Below are positions 35,652-37,373 of a stretch of DNA of 37,373 nt, piece by piece. The notes below the pieces were generated by a model. The model had not been told where the DNA came from, did not search any database, and saw only the letters and a program-made list of their open reading frames with translations. The position numbers and the translations under genes were made by a program. Source of the stretch: Oxalobacteraceae bacterium (GTDB taxonomy: Bacteria > Pseudomonadota > Gammaproteobacteria > Burkholderiales > Burkholderiaceae_D); contig JAIXYM010000164.1 in the NCBI GenBank assembly GCA_027490255.1, positions 1 through 37,373 of the forward strand, in the 5' to 3' direction. Position 1 is the stretch's first letter; the number at the start of each line of letters is the position of its first letter.

Positions 35652-36623
35652 ATGTCCTTGCCATCTGTTCTGCAAAATCTCAGCCTGCCTGTCATCGGTT
35701 CGCCACTCTTTATTGCCAGCGGTCCGCAATTGGTAATCGAGCAATGCAAAGCAGGTATTGTGGGCTCCTTCCCCGCGCTGAATGCCCGACCCGCAGAAAT
35801 GCTCGATACATGGCTGACTCAAATCAAAGAGGCGCTGGCCGCGCACAAGGCAGCCCACCCGGACGCGATCATCGGGCCGATTGCCGTGAATCAGATCGTG
35901 CACCAGTCCAATGACCGCCTTGCGCATGATGTCGAGGTCTGCGTACGCCACAAAATTCCGGTCATCATTTCTTCGCTGCGCGCACCGCCCGCCGAAATGC
36001 TGGAAGCCATTCACAGTTATGGCGGGATTGTTTTGCACGACATCGTTTCAATACGGCATGCACAGAAGGCACTTGAGGCCGGTGTGGATGGCTTGATTTT
36101 GGTCGCAGCGGGTGCCGGAGGCCACGCCGGTGGTCTGTCACCTTTTGCTTTGGTTGGTGAGATCCGCAAATTCTTCGATGGCCCGATTGCTTTGTCCGGC
36201 TCGATCGCAACTGGCGATGCAATTTTCGCCTCCCAAGCCATGGGGGCAGATTTCGCCTATATCGGGTCGCGCTGGCTGGCGACGCAGGAAGCAAACACCA
36301 GTGAAGACTATCGCAATGCGATCGTCGAATCCAATGCGGCAGATATCGTGTACACAAACTTATTCACGGGCGTGCACGGTAACTACCTGAAAAAATCCAT
36401 CGTGAAAGCCGGACTCGATCCCGATAATCTGCCAGTCGCTGACAAAACAGCGATGAATTTCGCGAGCGATCGTGGCGCCAAAGCCTGGCGCGATATCTGG
36501 GGTGCAGGTCAGGGTGTCGGCATGATGCATGATGTTCCCACGGTCGCCGAAGTGGTCGCACGTCTGAAACAAGAATATGTCGCAGCACGCGCACGGGTCG
36601 CTGCGACTCATTTCCCGAGGTAA
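35652..36623 (+). CDS. nitronate monooxygenase / 2-nitropropane dioxygenase family
   Basis: 323 residues, FMN-dependent TIM barrel. Family blocks: PVIGSPLFIASGPQLVIEQCKAGIVGSFPALNAR at the start, GAGGHAGGLSPFALV (the phosphate-binding Gly-rich loop with the catalytic His region) and GADFAYIGSRWLATQE. It oxidises nitronates or related toxic propionate-3-nitronate to carbonyl compounds. Cytoplasmic. ATG 35652 follows CGGAG. A DUF1330 gene follows after four bases, so they form a two-gene unit. Confidence 0.92.
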   Translation: MSLPSVLQNLSLPVIGSPLFIASGPQLVIEQCKAGIVGSFPALNARPAEMLDTWLTQIKEALAAHKAAHPDAIIGPIAVNQIVHQSNDRLAHDVEVCVRHKIPVIISSLRAPPAEMLEAIHSYGGIVLHDIVSIRHAQKALEAGVDGLILVAAGAGGHAGGLSPFALVGEIRKFFDGPIALSGSIATGDAIFASQAMGADFAYIGSRWLATQEANTSEDYRNAIVESNAADIVYTNLFTGVHGNYLKKSIVKAGLDPDNLPVADKTAMNFASDRGAKAWRDIWGAGQGVGMMHDVPTVAEVVARLKQEYVAARARVAATHFPR

Positions 36624-36627
36624 TCCC

Positions 36628-36930
36628 ATGGCCAAAGCTTATGTCGTCGCTGAAATTACCGTGACTGATCCTCTGGCCTATGAGGAGTATCGGAAGCTGG
36701 TAATGCCGACCGTGTTAGCTTTTGGCGGCCAGTTTCTGGTGCGTGGCGGCACACGCATCCAATGCGAAGGCCTGGACGATGCACATCATGACCAGATGCG
36801 CACCGTTATTCTGGAATTTCCATCTCTATCCAAAGCGCGTGAATGGTACGACTCTCCGGCTTATGCGGAAGCGAAAGCCCTGCGGCAAGCAGCGTCGCAA
36901 GGTCGCTTGTTTATCGTAGAAGGCGCCTGA
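36628..36930 (+). CDS. DUF1330 family protein
   Basis: 100 residues of the dimeric alpha+beta ferredoxin-like barrel group. DUF1330 features: AYVVAEITVTDPLAYEEYRK at the start, GGQFLVRGG, and the end block FPSLSKAREWYDSPAYAEAKALRQ. ATG 36628 is used, so the frame upstream of it is not coding. No enzyme activity is established for the family. Its place directly after the nitronate monooxygenase suggests it acts in the same detoxification, which is inference. Confidence 0.92.
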   Translation: MAKAYVVAEITVTDPLAYEEYRKLVMPTVLAFGGQFLVRGGTRIQCEGLDDAHHDQMRTVILEFPSLSKAREWYDSPAYAEAKALRQAASQGRLFIVEGA

Positions 36931-36963
36931 GTTTTCGCTCGTACGTTCGCCTAAATAACTACC

Positions 36964-36985
36964 GTCATCACCTGCATGTGATGAC
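36964..36985. other. perfect hairpin after the DUF1330 gene
   Basis: GTCATCAC, loop CTGCAT, GTGATGAC. No T run follows, so it is not a classical intrinsic terminator, but it stands 34 bases after the stop and may protect the transcript end. A 12-base palindrome (ATCGCATGCGAT) follows it about 15 bases later. Confidence 0.45.
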
Positions 36986-37019
36986 TGCTGCGTGAGCATA
37001 TCGCATGCGATCCGAATTC

Positions 37020-37051
37020 CCCACTCGCTCCCGGCGAAAGCCGGGATCCAG
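37020..37051. repeat. dispersed-repeat-like hairpin
   Basis: CTCCCGGCGAAAGCCGGGAT, followed by CCAGTG, has a CCCGGC/GCCGGG stem with loop GAAA (37030-37045). The sequence resembles the widespread intergenic repeats of betaproteobacteria in the form CCCGCGAAAGCGGG..ATCCAG. Only one copy is in this window, so it is named by resemblance. Confidence 0.55.
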
Positions 37052-37208
37052 TGTCGTTCGTTGTGTAACTTAAAAATACTATTACGAGTGGGCTTGAATA
37101 ACGAGTTTCAGCACCACGCTAGTTTAATGCACTTGCCATAAAAATCTTCCGGATAGAAGTGATCTCAAATCAGAATTCAGCGAATGTCATAAAACTACCG
37201 TCGCCCAC

Positions 37209-37373
37209 TCAACCCGCCTTGGCCTCAACGTCCACCAGATAGTTATCCTGCACATCCAGCGCACCCGCGCGGCGCAGCTGTGTAATTGCCCAATGCGCGA
37301 GATGAATTTTTCCGAAATTCATATGCCGCTGATTGGCCGACTTCACCAAAGGAATCGAATTGAGCAGTTTGGG
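37209..37373 (-). CDS. 3' end of an unidentified gene, cut by the window edge
   Basis: The last 54 codons of a minus-strand frame enter from the right edge and stop at 37209. The residues read ...NSIPLVKSANQRHMNFG, then KIHLAHWAITQLRRAGALD and a short charged tail. The codon use looks coding, but the fragment is too short to name. The bases between 36986 and 37208 hold no gene. Confidence 0.55.
   Translation of the reverse strand, partial: PKLLNSIPLVKSANQRHMNFGKIHLAHWAITQLRRAGALDVQDNYLVDVEAKAG

Overview
The window looks like a chromosomal segment of a betaproteobacterium, probably Burkholderiales and perhaps Oxalobacteraceae-like. Evidence is gene content and style: a PQQ cluster with a quinoprotein alcohol dehydrogenase, a sigma-54 activator of AcoR type, an otsBA/GH15 trehalose unit, and a branched-chain-type ABC transporter beside two acyl-CoA ligases. 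GC looks mid-50s percent by eye. No rRNA, tRNA, CRISPR array or intact insertion sequence was seen. The species is not identified.

Left part (1-17100) is a quinoprotein oxidation system. A secreted PQQ alcohol dehydrogenase (1606-3348) carries the Asp-Tyr-Asp signature linked to lanthanide use. Opposite it lies one long minus-strand run: a small peptide gene in the pqqA position, then pqqB, pqqC, pqqD, pqqE, then four tightly overlapping genes (6036 down to 3448) for a TolQ/ExbB-like channel, a TolR/ExbD-like protein, a membrane protein and a lipoprotein. A prolyl-aminopeptidase-type hydrolase (9409) and a large AcoR-type sigma-54 activator (12425-10401) follow. From 12604 a plus-strand operon encodes a c-type cytochrome, an XoxJ/MxaJ-like periplasmic binding protein, a NosR-like flavin and iron-sulfur membrane protein, and its flavin transferase ApbE. 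Both the dehydrogenase and the cytochrome operon have a good -24/-12 sigma-54 promoter, so the activator between them is the natural candidate regulator. My reading is that alcohol electrons go to PQQ, to cytochrome c, and possibly to or from a flavinylated membrane protein. The four-gene channel module is the best candidate for something undescribed.

The middle (17300-24100) has two tandem paralogous outer-membrane barrels with duplicated leader DNA, then a minus-strand operon otsA-otsB-GH15 with 4-bp overlaps. Its OtsA carries an N-terminal membrane sensor-like region.

The right part (24463-32855) is a plus-strand operon-like run: acyl-CoA synthetase, five ABC transporter components of the branched-chain family, and a PaaK-like ligase. 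It probably imports and activates a carboxylic acid rather than an amino acid. After it come two divergent genes of unknown function (32880-35567); one has a faint RasGAP-like signature. A nitronate monooxygenase/DUF1330 pair follows, then a non-coding stretch with a dispersed-repeat-like hairpin, and the 3' end of an unidentified gene at the window edge.
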